Source: Plantactinospora soyae (GTDB lineage: Bacteria; Actinomycetota; Actinomycetes; Mycobacteriales; Micromonosporaceae). Taken from it: 64,000 bases of DNA. Each line of letters opens with the position of its first letter. The first letter of the stretch is position 1. The notes under the pieces were generated by a model. That model worked only from the letters and a program-made list of their open reading frames with translations, did no database searches and had not been told where the DNA came from. Made by a program: the position numbers and the translations under genes. The DNA lies in NCBI RefSeq assembly GCF_014874095.1, contig NZ_JADBEB010000001.1:7812001-7876000 (forward strand), written 5' to 3'. This document shows positions 26,797 through 35,574 of the stretch, piece after piece.

Positions 26797-29700
26797 TCAG
26801 CCGCCGGTGAGTTCGAACTTCTCCCAGGGGCCGACCGAGGGGCGGTTGGCGATCAGCGGCGCCGCTCCCCCGTTGTCGGCGACCACGTACTGGCTGTTCA
26901 CCTGGGCCCGTAAGCTCACCGTGTTGTCGGAGTTACGGACCAGCGCGAAGGTCTCCCACGCCCCGGCCGAGTCCCGGTTGGCGACCAGTGCGGCAGCTCC
27001 GGCGTTCTCCGCACAGACGAACATCCCGTTCGCCCGGGACCGCAGCGCGACGTTGCCACCGCCCAGGTCGACGACGTCGAACTGGGTGGTGCCGCCGGTG
27101 CTGGCCTGATTGGCGATCAGCGGCGTGGTGGCGTTGGCGGCGCCGACGTACTGGCTGTTGGCCTGGGCCCGCAGGCTGGACCCGCCGCTGGGCGTCGTGC
27201 CGCCGGTCAGGATCCGCAACGCGTCGATCATGCCGACCGAGGTGGTCTTGTTGACGATCCGTATCGTGTGCGAGCCGTTGGCCAGCCCGGTACGTCGCCA
27301 GACCACCTGCTGGGCCTGGCGTGCGCCCGACGCGTTCAGGTTCACGTTGGCCTGGAACACGTTGTCGAGGTAGACGTCGACGTTGCCCATGTCGCTGAAC
27401 CGCTCCGACAGGAACTCCACGCCGGTGCCGGTGAACGTGTACGACGCCGCCGCGTTGACCGTGGTGCTGTGGTGCGTGTCGTCGTTGTAGTCGCCGTAGC
27501 CACGGGCGGTGGTGAGGTGCCAGTTCGCGTCGTACGTCAGCATGGTGTTGTTGACCAGCTCGTTACCGCCACCGCCGCCACTGCTGCCCAGGCCGAGCGT
27601 TGACGCGGTGTTGCGCAGCGTCTTGACGCCCTGGTTGGCGGTGCCGGTCAGGGTGGTCGCCGAGTAGTTGGTCAGCGGCTTGGCGGTGCGCTCCAGGACG
27701 TAGTTCGTGTTCGCCGCGGTGGCGAAGGTGATCTCGCCCGCCGTGCTGGTCGCCAGGATGGCGTTGTCCGAGGTACGCCGGACCCGGATCTGCTGGGTGC
27801 CCCACGGGTTGACCACCCGGGCCTGCTTGCCGAACTGGCTGCGCAGGCCGACGTACTTGATCTCGCCCGCCTCGCGTTCCGAGCTGACCAGGAAGCCGTC
27901 CTTGGCCAGCAGGGTGAACTTGCCGACGAAGCTGGAGTCGTTCGGCACCGCCGGGAAGACCCGGATCTTGTCGTTGTACGACTGCATCAGCGACTCGTTC
28001 ATCGCGGCCAGGTGGATACCGAGGTACTCGAAGACCCCGTTGGTGTTGTTGGTCATCCCGTTCGGGTAGTTCTGGTACTTCTGCAACATCGTCCGCATGC
28101 CCTGGAACGCCTGCTCGCCGAGGCCGAGCCGGGCGGCGTGCACGTGGTCGTTCGCCCAGACGTTGCCGTACGGGTGCGGCCGGACGTTGAAGGTGTTCAC
28201 CGCGGTCTGGTAGTCCGGGTAGCCGATGCCGGTCAGGTCGTACGGCCAGACCAGTTCCAGCGACACGTTCTCGCCGTTACGGGTCGGCGACGACGGCGGG
28301 TCGTGCGGCAGGTACGCGCCATTGGAGATCTGGTACGGCGCGAGGTTGTTCACGATGTTCTGCCAGTTGGCCCGCAGGCCGGCGTCCAGCCCGAGCTGCG
28401 TGCTCACCTGGATGGCCAGCGGAAAGAGCAGCCGGACCGCCGCCAGGTCCGTGATGGCGTTCTTGACGTCCCAGTACGTCTCGTGCGCGTTCGAGTTGGC
28501 CATGAAGTACCGGCCAGCGGAGTCCCGGGACAAAATGTCCTCGTAGAACTTCACCGCCTCCCGCATGTGCGGGTACGCGGTGTTCCGCAGGTACGCCTCG
28601 TCGTTGCTGTACCGGTACTGCAGGTACATGTTGTACGCGGCCTCGGTGCCGGTCGAGTACAGATCGTTGACGTAGTCGCTGTTGATGGTGCCCCGGGCGT
28701 TGCCGTCCCAGCCCATCGTCTCCGGTACCCAGAGCCCGTCACTGCCGTACCGCGTGGTGGTGTACGACTTCAGCGCACCAAGATTGCGGCTGTAGAGCCG
28801 GTTGAACCCGGCCATCAGGTCGGTGTGGTTGGAGGCGTAGAACGAGTTGTAGACGTCCCGCTGATTCCAGTACCAGTAGCCGTTGCTCCACTTGGAGTTG
28901 TCCTGGGTCGCCCGGAACACTCCGTTGATGAAGTGCACCGGATAGTTACCGAAGCCGCCGGCCGCGATCATGTAGGTGGCCAGGTAGTAGACGTTCTCCA
29001 GGTAGTCAGCGTCACCGGCCGAGTTCGAGTACTGCACGAACGACTTGGCCCAGAAGTTGTGCCACCAGTTGCGGTAGTTGTTCAGTGTGCTGGCGTACCC
29101 GGTGCTCTTCACCGAGGCGAGCTGGTTCTTCGCCTGGGTGACCGAGTTCTGGCCGGGCGAGTTGATCCGGGACGCGGCGGTGAACCAGATGGTGTAGCTG
29201 CTGGTCGGGGTGATGTTCAGCCGGACCCGGGTGCCGTTGACCACCTGCGAGGTGTAGCCGGCGCCCTCGACGGTCGCGGCCAGGGTGTAGCCGAAGTTGT
29301 TCGGGTCGGCCTGCCCCCGGCTGATCCCGACCCCGGTCGAGTCCGCGAAGGTGCTCGCGGTGCGCCAGGTCGTCAGATTGGGTACGTCCGCGATGTTCTG
29401 GACGCTGTTCAAATCCCAGAGACTCAGGTCGAGCCCGATGCTGGTCACGCCCGGCCGGGAGTCCTCGACGTGGATGCCCATCACCTCGGAGTTGGGCGAG
29501 CCCATGATGGTGACGGTGCGGTTGTTGTCGTACTTCGTGGTGAGGGTGCCGTCGTAGAGCGACAACCGCTGCTGGAACGTGGTGTAGCCGGTGTCCATCT
29601 GCGGATTGCTGAACAGGTTGACGTTGCCGGCCGCGTACGTCGACTGTTGCGCCAGGTCCACCCCGGAGACCTGCATGTTCAGGCCGTTCTGGTTCCACAC

Positions 29701-29940
29701 CATCGCGCCGGTCTTCCCGTTGCCGACGGTCAGTCCGTGGATCGGGTTGGTGTTGGGCCGGTTGTAGACGATGTCATGCTTCGACAGGTAGTTGGCGTAG
29801 TTGACGTTCAGTGCGCCGGTGCTCGAATTGAACGCTGCGTCCGTGGGCGCCGCTGCGGCCGGAGCGGCCGGGCTGACGGCGACGAGGCTGCCGCTGAGCA
29901 GGGCGGCAAGCATGACGCTGATCGGCGTCTTCACCTTCAT
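26797..29940 (-). CDS. Secreted GH95-like glycoside hydrolase with carbohydrate-binding modules
   Basis: Secreted 1047-residue glycosidase. A signal peptide (1 to about 36, 'AAPAAAAPTDA') precedes an N-terminal beta domain ('HGLTVGNGKTGAMVWNQNGLNMQVSG'). An (alpha/alpha)6 barrel follows ('WYWNQRDVYNSFYASNHTDL', 'NAHETYWDVKNAITDLAA', 'FEYLGIHLAAMNESLMQSYND'), the layout of GH95/GH65-clan alpha-L-fucosidases or galactosidases. A golvesin/CBM-like module lies at about 792-911 and the beta-trefoil at 919-1047. ATG at 29940 with AGAAGGA upstream. First gene of the secreted trio. The exact glycan specificity is inferred, not proven. Confidence 0.88.
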   Translation of the reverse strand: MKVKTPISVMLAALLSGSLVAVSPAAPAAAAPTDAAFNSSTGALNVNYANYLSKHDIVYNRPNTNPIHGLTVGNGKTGAMVWNQNGLNMQVSGVDLAQQSTYAAGNVNLFSNPQMDTGYTTFQQRLSLYDGTLTTKYDNNRTVTIMGSPNSEVMGIHVEDSRPGVTSIGLDLSLWDLNSVQNIADVPNLTTWRTASTFADSTGVGISRGQADPNNFGYTLAATVEGAGYTSQVVNGTRVRLNITPTSSYTIWFTAASRINSPGQNSVTQAKNQLASVKSTGYASTLNNYRNWWHNFWAKSFVQYSNSAGDADYLENVYYLATYMIAAGGFGNYPVHFINGVFRATQDNSKWSNGYWYWNQRDVYNSFYASNHTDLMAGFNRLYSRNLGALKSYTTTRYGSDGLWVPETMGWDGNARGTINSDYVNDLYSTGTEAAYNMYLQYRYSNDEAYLRNTAYPHMREAVKFYEDILSRDSAGRYFMANSNAHETYWDVKNAITDLAAVRLLFPLAIQVSTQLGLDAGLRANWQNIVNNLAPYQISNGAYLPHDPPSSPTRNGENVSLELVWPYDLTGIGYPDYQTAVNTFNVRPHPYGNVWANDHVHAARLGLGEQAFQGMRTMLQKYQNYPNGMTNNTNGVFEYLGIHLAAMNESLMQSYNDKIRVFPAVPNDSSFVGKFTLLAKDGFLVSSEREAGEIKYVGLRSQFGKQARVVNPWGTQQIRVRRTSDNAILATSTAGEITFATAANTNYVLERTAKPLTNYSATTLTGTANQGVKTLRNTASTLGLGSSGGGGGNELVNNTMLTYDANWHLTTARGYGDYNDDTHHSTTVNAAASYTFTGTGVEFLSERFSDMGNVDVYLDNVFQANVNLNASGARQAQQVVWRRTGLANGSHTIRIVNKTTSVGMIDALRILTGGTTPSGGSSLRAQANSQYVGAANATTPLIANQASTGGTTQFDVVDLGGGNVALRSRANGMFVCAENAGAAALVANRDSAGAWETFALVRNSDNTVSLRAQVNSQYVVADNGGAAPLIANRPSVGPWEKFELTGG

Positions 29941-30111
29941 CGACACGATTCCTTCTAGATCGTCCGGTGGGATGATGTCTCGCGCCCCGGAGGCCGGTGA
30001 AGCTCCCCATCCGCCGAAACGGGGAGCGACGTCGAGACGGACCGGGCCGGTCGCCACCGGAGAGGTCGTACTGACCTCCGGGTAACCATCGACCCATGTC
30101 TGTGATTTGCA

Positions 30112-30140
30112 GTTAACATTGGATGTCTTGCATCCGTCAA
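30112..30140 (-). promoter_or_regulatory. Candidate promoter/operator for the secreted glycosidase gene
   Basis: On the minus strand TTGACG (30140-30135) is followed after 17 bases by GTTAAC (30117-30112). An inverted repeat, GGATG (30121-30125) and CATCC (30131-30135), fills the spacer, a good position for a repressor. It lies about 170 bases upstream of the glycosidase start in the 352-base divergent gap (29941-30292); nothing else was recognised in that gap. Confidence 0.4.
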
Positions 30141-30292
30141 TCCCCTCGCAGACTCTTTTCGGACCTTCTGGTGGCAGGCTGCCGGGTAGGATCGGCCGAA
30201 TACATCGGAGGTATGGTGCCCAGCCCGGGGTGTGGCGGCACGGCGGAGCCGACAGGGTCACAGGGCAAGGAGGGCGCGGACCGGACCTGATA

Positions 30293-31276
30293 GTGTCCGC
30301 CGCCGTGACTCTGCCGAGCGACACGAACCTCGCCTGGTCCGACCCGGTGCTGCAACACGCGGTCGACGCCCTGGCCTCCCGCGACCCGAGTCCCGGGTAC
30401 AAGGCGCTGGCCGACAGTGCCGGTGACTTCGACCGTCGTGAGTTGTACGTCGAGGTGCTGGGTGACGTTGGCGCCGTGCACCTCGGCGCCCTGCGGGCCG
30501 AGGCGGAACGGGCCGGCGACGACCCGCACTGGTGGCTGTTGTGCGGTTCCGCCGCGCGTGCCGCCGCGTGGGCCGCTCGCGGCGCCGCGCAGATGAAGTA
30601 CACGTCGGAGCAGCAGGTACGCAGATTGCGCGAGCTGTCTCGCGAGTCCCGTGACATGTTGCGGCTGGCGGCGAACCTGGCGCCGGAGGATCCGGTGCCG
30701 TGGACGGTTCGGCAGAGTATTGCCAAGGCGGCCCCGATTCGCGCGGACGAGCCGCATACGGTGTGGAATCGGCTGCTCGCGCTCGCTCCGGACTCGTTCC
30801 TCGGCAACCACCAGCGGCTGAGCATCCTGTGCCGCAAGTGGTACGGCAGCACCGAGCAGATGCTCGGGTTCGCACGTGAACGCCGCACCACCCTGCCGGA
30901 CGGACATCCGCTGTGGTCACTCGCGCCCCAGGCGTACATCGAGGTGTGGGTCGACGGCTGGATGGTCGGAAACCTGGCGACGCGGGTGTACCGGTTGATG
31001 ACCAGCGGCCCATTGAAGAAGCGCACCGCGCGGGCCGAGGTCGACGCGGCGTCGGACCGGTTCCTGGCTGGTGCCGCCGCCTACGCCGACCACCCCTGGC
31101 TGATGGTGGCTCATCAGATGTTCGGCGCGTATTACCACAAGGCGGGAGTACGCGACCGGGCCCGGACCCACCTGGAGTGTGGCGGTGAGCGGGCGTCGTC
31201 CTGGCCGTGGGGGTACTTTCCCGGCGAGCAGCAGGCCGCGTTGACCGGTGCGAGGCGGTCGGTCGGGCTCGGGTAG
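30293..31276 (+). CDS. Helical-repeat protein (DUF4034-like), function unknown
   Basis: Soluble protein of about 327 residues, nearly all alpha-helical with TPR-like composition. Segments such as 'HWWLLCGSAARAAAWAARG', 'WNRLLALAPDSFLGNHQRLSILCRKWYGSTEQMLGFAR' and 'AAAYADHPWLMVAHQMFGAYYHKAGVRDRARTHLE' resemble the DUF4034 family of actinomycetes. The start is uncertain: the GTG at 30293 or 30305 fits the beginning of convincing sequence, while AAGGAGGG at 30267-30274 is too far from either. Transcribed away from the glycosidase gene. No function assigned. Confidence 0.75.
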   Translation: MSAAVTLPSDTNLAWSDPVLQHAVDALASRDPSPGYKALADSAGDFDRRELYVEVLGDVGAVHLGALRAEAERAGDDPHWWLLCGSAARAAAWAARGAAQMKYTSEQQVRRLRELSRESRDMLRLAANLAPEDPVPWTVRQSIAKAAPIRADEPHTVWNRLLALAPDSFLGNHQRLSILCRKWYGSTEQMLGFARERRTTLPDGHPLWSLAPQAYIEVWVDGWMVGNLATRVYRLMTSGPLKKRTARAEVDAASDRFLAGAAAYADHPWLMVAHQMFGAYYHKAGVRDRARTHLECGGERASSWPWGYFPGEQQAALTGARRSVGLG

Positions 31277-31419
31277 CCATCGCCCCCCCCGAGCGGCCGC
31301 CCCGGGCGTCGCCACTGGGCGTACTGCCTGCGCTGTGGCGGCATGGGTTCGCCGAGTTGGGGCGGCCCGCCCCGGACCAGGGGGAGGCGGTCCAGGGCGG
31401 GCAGGGGTGAGAAGGCGGG

Positions 31420-31707
31420 TCAGCGGCGCCGGGGCACCCAGTAGAGAAGTTGACCGGCGATCAGCGCGGGGTGCGTGTCGGGCAGCGCTTGCATTGCGCG
31501 GGCGAGGTGAGCGGCGAGGTACATCATCAGCCCCACCCGGTCACCCTTGAAGCCGACCAGCAGGGCCAGCCGGGCCGGCGCGCACGGCCACGGGTCCTGG
31601 CAGGTCTGGCATCGGTACGACCACGCCGGGCCGTGCCCGCCGGCCGGGTAGCGCCGCTGCGCCGCCCTTCGCATCGCCCGGTACCAGCGTTCCTGCGGCC
31701 CGATCAC
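31420..31707 (-). CDS. Small conserved protein with CxxC pair
   Basis: 95-residue basic protein. It holds 'YRCQTCQDPWPCAPARLALL', with a CxxC and a third cysteine five residues later, and a hydrophobic stretch 'GLMMYLAAHLARAMQAL'. I recall this family as common in Micromonosporaceae next to XRE/DUF397 genes and sometimes mis-annotated as a flavin reductase; no flavin motif is visible. GTG start, three bases after the stop of the upstream small gene, so the pair is probably translationally coupled. Confidence 0.7.
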   Translation of the reverse strand: MIGPQERWYRAMRRAAQRRYPAGGHGPAWSYRCQTCQDPWPCAPARLALLVGFKGDRVGLMMYLAAHLARAMQALPDTHPALIAGQLLYWVPRRR

Positions 31708-31710
31708 GGG

Positions 31711-32055
31711 TCATGCCCGGGTGGTGGTCTGCCGCGACCGGTGCTGCTGAGCCGGAGTTGCGCCGCGTGCGCGGCCGTTGGCCGTACGGGCGTGTGCGGG
31801 GCCGTCCCAGCCATGGCGACGGTTGGTCGGCTTGGGGTGGGCCGGCTTGTCCGTCCGTCCGGGTGCGGAGGTCGCTGCGTGGACCGCGGCCCGGTACTCC
31901 GCACGGGAGAGTGGCGGCGGTGGCGGGGGTTGGTAGGGCATCTGCGGCAGCTCGACCGAGTCCGGGCAGCGCCACCGGTAACCGCATCGGCAGTAGCGCC
32001 AGAGCCGACGCCAGTACCGGCGGTGATAGGGCTTGCTTCTGCGCCAGAGTTTCAT
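31711..32055 (-). CDS. Small basic protein with Pro-rich centre
   Basis: 114-residue, strongly basic protein. The N-terminus is Arg/Trp/Tyr-rich ('MKLWRRSKPYHRRYWRRLWR') with a CRCGYRWRC cysteine cluster that could bind metal, then 'MPYQPPPPPPLSRAEYRAAV' and a long unstructured tail. ATG at 32055 has GGGAGG eight bases upstream. It leads a two-gene unit divergent from the Scr1-type XRE gene. Function unknown. Confidence 0.6.
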   Translation of the reverse strand: MKLWRRSKPYHRRYWRRLWRYCRCGYRWRCPDSVELPQMPYQPPPPPPLSRAEYRAAVHAATSAPGRTDKPAHPKPTNRRHGWDGPAHARTANGRARGATPAQQHRSRQTTTRA

Positions 32056-32286
32056 GATCGATGCCTCCCGTCGGCGGAATTGGACGGGGACGGCGCCCGG
32101 ATTCCACATAGGCACCGCCCCCGTAGGCACCCGCCCGGATTGGATGGGGGCCGGGCGGGGACCCGAATTCCACCCTGGACTGTCCGCCCATTTCCCCGGA
32201 AGATGCTGGTCGGGCGTGGGAAGCCCGTCGGCAAGCCAATAGACATGACCTTGAAAGCCGGAGCGTATTGGGGGACGTGAAGTCCT

Positions 32287-33072
32287 ATGTCTGCGAGTCA
32301 ATATCTGGTAGAGGAGCTTCGCCGGACGCGGGAGCTTATCGGGCTGACCCAAGAGGCGTGGGGCGAGCGGATCCACTTCTCCGCAAAGCACGTCGGCGCG
32401 GTGGAGCGAGGCGAGCGGCCAGCCCTCCCGGACTACCTGGGAGCTGTCGATCGCGCCTTCGGGACCGCCTTCATGCAGTTCTACCGGATGTTCGTGAAGG
32501 AGGAACTCGTCCCTGTCTGGTATCGCCCCTTCGTTGAGCACGAGGGCCGTGCCAGCCTGCTCAGGGTCTATCACCCGCTGTTGGTCCCCGGTGTGCTTCA
32601 GACCGAGGCGTACGCGAGGGCTGTCCTGACGGGATACCGCTTCCAGCCGGAGACGGTGGACGGCATGCTGGCAACCCGGCTCGGTCGACAGGAGATCCTG
32701 CACCGCCGGCCCGACCCATGCCAGTTGGTCGCAGTGGTGGACGAGGGAGTCCTCCACCGCCGGGTGGGAGACGCGGCGGTCATGCGCGAGCAATTGGCAG
32801 CCCTGGTGACGGCGTGCGATTACCCCAACGTGCGGGTGCAGGTCGTTCCGTTCGACGCGGGCGCCTACGTAGGACTGGACGGCGCGCTGGCGATCGCGAC
32901 CGTGGACGGCCGTTCGGTCGGCTACCTGGAAGGGCACCTGACGGGCCGCGTCGTCGAGAGCCCGGACGCCACGATGGACCTTGAGGGCGCTTGGGAGGCC
33001 ATCCGGGACTACGCTCTACCCAGCCAGCAAAGCCTTGAACTGATCACGAGGACGGCCGAGAAGTGGACCTGA
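32287..33072 (+). CDS. XRE regulator with Scr1/DUF5753 domain
   Basis: 261-residue helix-turn-helix protein. HTH at about 5-60 ('ELRRTRELIGLTQEAWGERIHFSAKHVGAVERGER'), followed by the DUF5753 (Scr1-type antitoxin-like) domain ('YHPLLVPGVLQTEAYARAVL', 'LVAVVDEGVLHRRVGD', 'VRVQVVPFDAGAYVGLDG'). In Streptomyces such proteins (WhiJ family) pair with small DUF397 partners and affect development and antibiotic production. It overlaps the DUF397 gene by ten bases. Confidence 0.94.
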   Translation: MSASQYLVEELRRTRELIGLTQEAWGERIHFSAKHVGAVERGERPALPDYLGAVDRAFGTAFMQFYRMFVKEELVPVWYRPFVEHEGRASLLRVYHPLLVPGVLQTEAYARAVLTGYRFQPETVDGMLATRLGRQEILHRRPDPCQLVAVVDEGVLHRRVGDAAVMREQLAALVTACDYPNVRVQVVPFDAGAYVGLDGALAIATVDGRSVGYLEGHLTGRVVESPDATMDLEGAWEAIRDYALPSQQSLELITRTAEKWT

Positions 33073-33248
33073 ACCCCGCCCCGAACTGGCACAAGTCGTC
33101 GCGCAGCGACAGCGGATCCTGCGTCGAAGTAGCCGACAACCTCCCCGGCCGGGTCCTCGTACGGGACAGCAAGGAGCGGCAGGGACCGGTCCTGACGTTC
33201 AGCCTTCGACACTGGCGCGGGTTCGTGAACCTGACCAAGCGTCACTAG
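33063..33248 (+). CDS. DUF397 domain protein
   Basis: 61-residue acidic/basic mosaic protein with the full DUF397 signature: 'WHKSSRSDSGSCVEVAD', 'VLVRDSKERQGPVLTFS', and a terminal 'WRGFV'. These proteins bind and modulate their adjacent XRE regulator (Scr1/Scr2- or WhiJ-type loci). GTG start inside the last codons of the XRE gene, so translation is coupled. Confidence 0.95.
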   Translation: MDLNPAPNWHKSSRSDSGSCVEVADNLPGRVLVRDSKERQGPVLTFSLRHWRGFVNLTKRH

Positions 33249-33638
33249 GCTTGATCATTCGCGGATCTGACGAATCGGCCTGATGTCGCCGGTCTGCATC
33301 GCCGCTGATCGAGGTCGTGTGACGGTGGGCATGCTGGCGAGTCATCTATCGCAGCGCGCGTCCTCTCCTGTAGTCCTGCGGCGCGGGTCGCGGGGGCTGG
33401 CTCGGGGGTCAGCCGGATGCGATGGTGCTGGGATCCGGGTGAACGCGGTGGTGATGTGGGCGGCCCATGGCCAAGGCTCGGCCAAGGCTCGGCCGCCAAC
33501 GACAGTGCATGCGTGTTAGCCGTTCGTGGTACACGATTTGGGAAACCCTTATCAACTGTCGCCATCGGAAGGCCATTATCTCGCGGAGTGATCGTGCTAT
33601 ACCAAAATTTTCTCCAATGTGGCCTCTGGCTAGAGGTT
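33249..33638. other. Gene-free stretch of about 390 bases
   Basis: No convincing coding frame on either strand. Right of the DUF397 stop is a weak CAAGC/GCTTG stem. At 33470-33491 the 11-base unit GGCCAAGGCTC occurs twice in tandem. Base composition falls toward AT at the right end, continuing into the pentapeptide-repeat gene, so a horizontal-transfer junction may lie here. Confidence 0.4.
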
Positions 33639-35375
33639 TCAGCCCCGCTTGATGCGGCCCCTTATCGCCAGGGCACAGAGTCCTAAAAGCACTGGACCTA
33701 CGAACCGCAATGCGAGAGAGATGTACTCACCCATCACATTGACTGCGGATGGCGACTGCCATCCCAAACAACTCTTCAGCGCTATTAGCGTCGCGTCCAG
33801 GAGCGAATATCGGGGGGCTCCCCGGGAATCTGGACTCAGGCCACAGAGTGCAATGATAGCAGTCCCGGCCGTTACTGCGATCAGGAAAGCGACGAAGGCG
33901 CGGCTTGCACGCAGTCCGAACCCGGAGATCAACCAGTAGGCGCCGATAATCACACGCTCAGCTCTCGACGTATGGGCTGCACGCATTCTCATCAGCATTT
34001 CTCCATAATAGAAATCTGCCGCTCCCGGCTCATCCTTGCGATCCTCCCTCCCCTTCCTCAATTGTCTGTATATTGACGCAACCTGCTCGTCCGTGACACC
34101 GCTCTGCCCTTCGGCCAAACCCTGCGGGTGAAGCGCCTTCCGAAGTTCCAACTCCTCTGCAATTACCATTCGTTTGACACCGAAACGCGTGGTGCTCATG
34201 AAGCTGAAGGGCCGCTCGGTTGCCTGAATCTGAAGCTTGTCGAGATTGTGCGAGCCGACAAACCTGCAGCCATTCAGGTCGACTTCCGACAAGGCGAGAC
34301 CAGAAAGGTCGGCCCGTGCTACTGAACGAACGGTCGTGCCAAGCGCCACCTCAGAGGAGATCATGAATGGTTGCGGGAAGCTGGCGTCTTCGATATCCAG
34401 CTCCGAAGGACCATTCATGCGCACGTGCCCGCCATTGAGAAACCTCGTGCTTTTGAACGAAACGCTCCGCGCATCAACCGTAATATGAACAGCACGCGTG
34501 AACGTGATGCCCTCCAAGGAGAAATTTCGGCAAACGACGTCGGCGCCGACAAAGGTCACATCACCACCCTCGAAGCTCGCCTGCTCGAAAGACGTATCAC
34601 CTCTGAACGCAGTCGAGCTGAATAACGCTCCTCGGGCGAAGATTCGGCGTCGGAACTTCGTGACGCCATTGAACTTGACGTTCGAGAACTGTGCGGCGAC
34701 GCCAAAATAGCCAGCGGAGAAGTTGGCGAAGTCATGGAATTGCGTGCGCGAGAAGTCCGCACCATCGCCGAACCGCGCGGAAGAGAATGAGGCCTCGCTA
34801 CGAAAATTGGCGAAGGTCCAATTTACCAGAGAGCCGAATCGCGCGTCTCCAAATGCTGCCGTATCACTGAAATCGGACTGCCAAAAGATTGCCCCATCAC
34901 CAATTGTCGCTCCACCGAAGTTGATGGGGCCCGTAAACTTGCAATTGCCGAACTTCACGTGGTTACCGAACGTACAGTTCTCGAAACGAGTCGTGCCGAC
35001 GAATTCGGCGCCCGTGAAATCAACCTCGTCGCCGAAGGAGGCGTTCCGGAAGTCAGGGCTATCGAAGCTCGCATGAATGAAGTTTGCTCCTCGGGGAAAG
35101 GAGCAGCCGCCGAACCTGCATCCGGCTAAAAATGTCGCTCCCTCGAAGGAACACCCAGACAGATCCCGGATTCCTTTCCTGTTGCGAGACGCAATCTCGA
35201 CCACTTCGTCAAAAAATGCGGCGTCAACAGTGACATTATCCAGCGCCAGGTGCCTATTTCCCACTGCCCAAGATTCGAGGAAGCTAAGCTTATCTTCCTC
35301 CTTTAGGTGCTTCGCGCAACGTCGGTCCCCCGCCACGCTCGTCCCCCGGCACGCTTTCATCGAGCAGACTCCCAA
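33639..35375 (-). CDS. Membrane-anchored pentapeptide-repeat protein with N-terminal zinc knuckle
   Basis: 578-residue protein. Residues 4-23 hold C4, C9, C20 and H23 ('CSMKACRGTSVAGDRRCAKH'), a likely zinc knuckle. From about 70 to 390 run pentapeptide repeats with F or L at every fifth position ('FDSPDFRNASFGDEVDFTGA', 'FGDARFGSLVNWTFANF'), which form a right-handed quadrilateral beta-helix. The C-terminus has an ion-channel-like layout with helices at about 485-520 and 550-573. The TTG at 35375 is chosen because AGGAGGG lies six bases upstream and it keeps C4; an ATG at 35360 is the alternative. AT-richer than its neighbours, suggesting transfer. Function unknown. Confidence 0.85.
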   Translation of the reverse strand: MGVCSMKACRGTSVAGDRRCAKHLKEEDKLSFLESWAVGNRHLALDNVTVDAAFFDEVVEIASRNRKGIRDLSGCSFEGATFLAGCRFGGCSFPRGANFIHASFDSPDFRNASFGDEVDFTGAEFVGTTRFENCTFGNHVKFGNCKFTGPINFGGATIGDGAIFWQSDFSDTAAFGDARFGSLVNWTFANFRSEASFSSARFGDGADFSRTQFHDFANFSAGYFGVAAQFSNVKFNGVTKFRRRIFARGALFSSTAFRGDTSFEQASFEGGDVTFVGADVVCRNFSLEGITFTRAVHITVDARSVSFKSTRFLNGGHVRMNGPSELDIEDASFPQPFMISSEVALGTTVRSVARADLSGLALSEVDLNGCRFVGSHNLDKLQIQATERPFSFMSTTRFGVKRMVIAEELELRKALHPQGLAEGQSGVTDEQVASIYRQLRKGREDRKDEPGAADFYYGEMLMRMRAAHTSRAERVIIGAYWLISGFGLRASRAFVAFLIAVTAGTAIIALCGLSPDSRGAPRYSLLDATLIALKSCLGWQSPSAVNVMGEYISLALRFVGPVLLGLCALAIRGRIKRG

Positions 35376-35574
35376 GAGAACCCTCCTGCAAGATATTCAG
35401 CAACGCGTCGGAACTCCTAGAAACTTCCTAAGGGGAGAAATGAGCCAGAATTGCAGGCGACAAGGCTGCCGGCTGGCCGAGGGCTACGGGTCGTCGGGGT
35501 GACCGGCCAGGTCGTGACCATCGCCGAGGCGCTCGTGGCGGCGCCTGCGCCAACAGGACACACTGATTGACGTG

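Noticed and set aside
29941-31026. Upstream extension of the GH95-like frame
   Set aside because: The extension is antisense to the helical-repeat gene; the signal peptide begins at the ATG 29940.
33249-33638. Possible CRISPR or integron-like array in the gene-free stretch
   Set aside because: Only one two-copy 11-base repeat is present; no regular spacers or attachment sites were seen.
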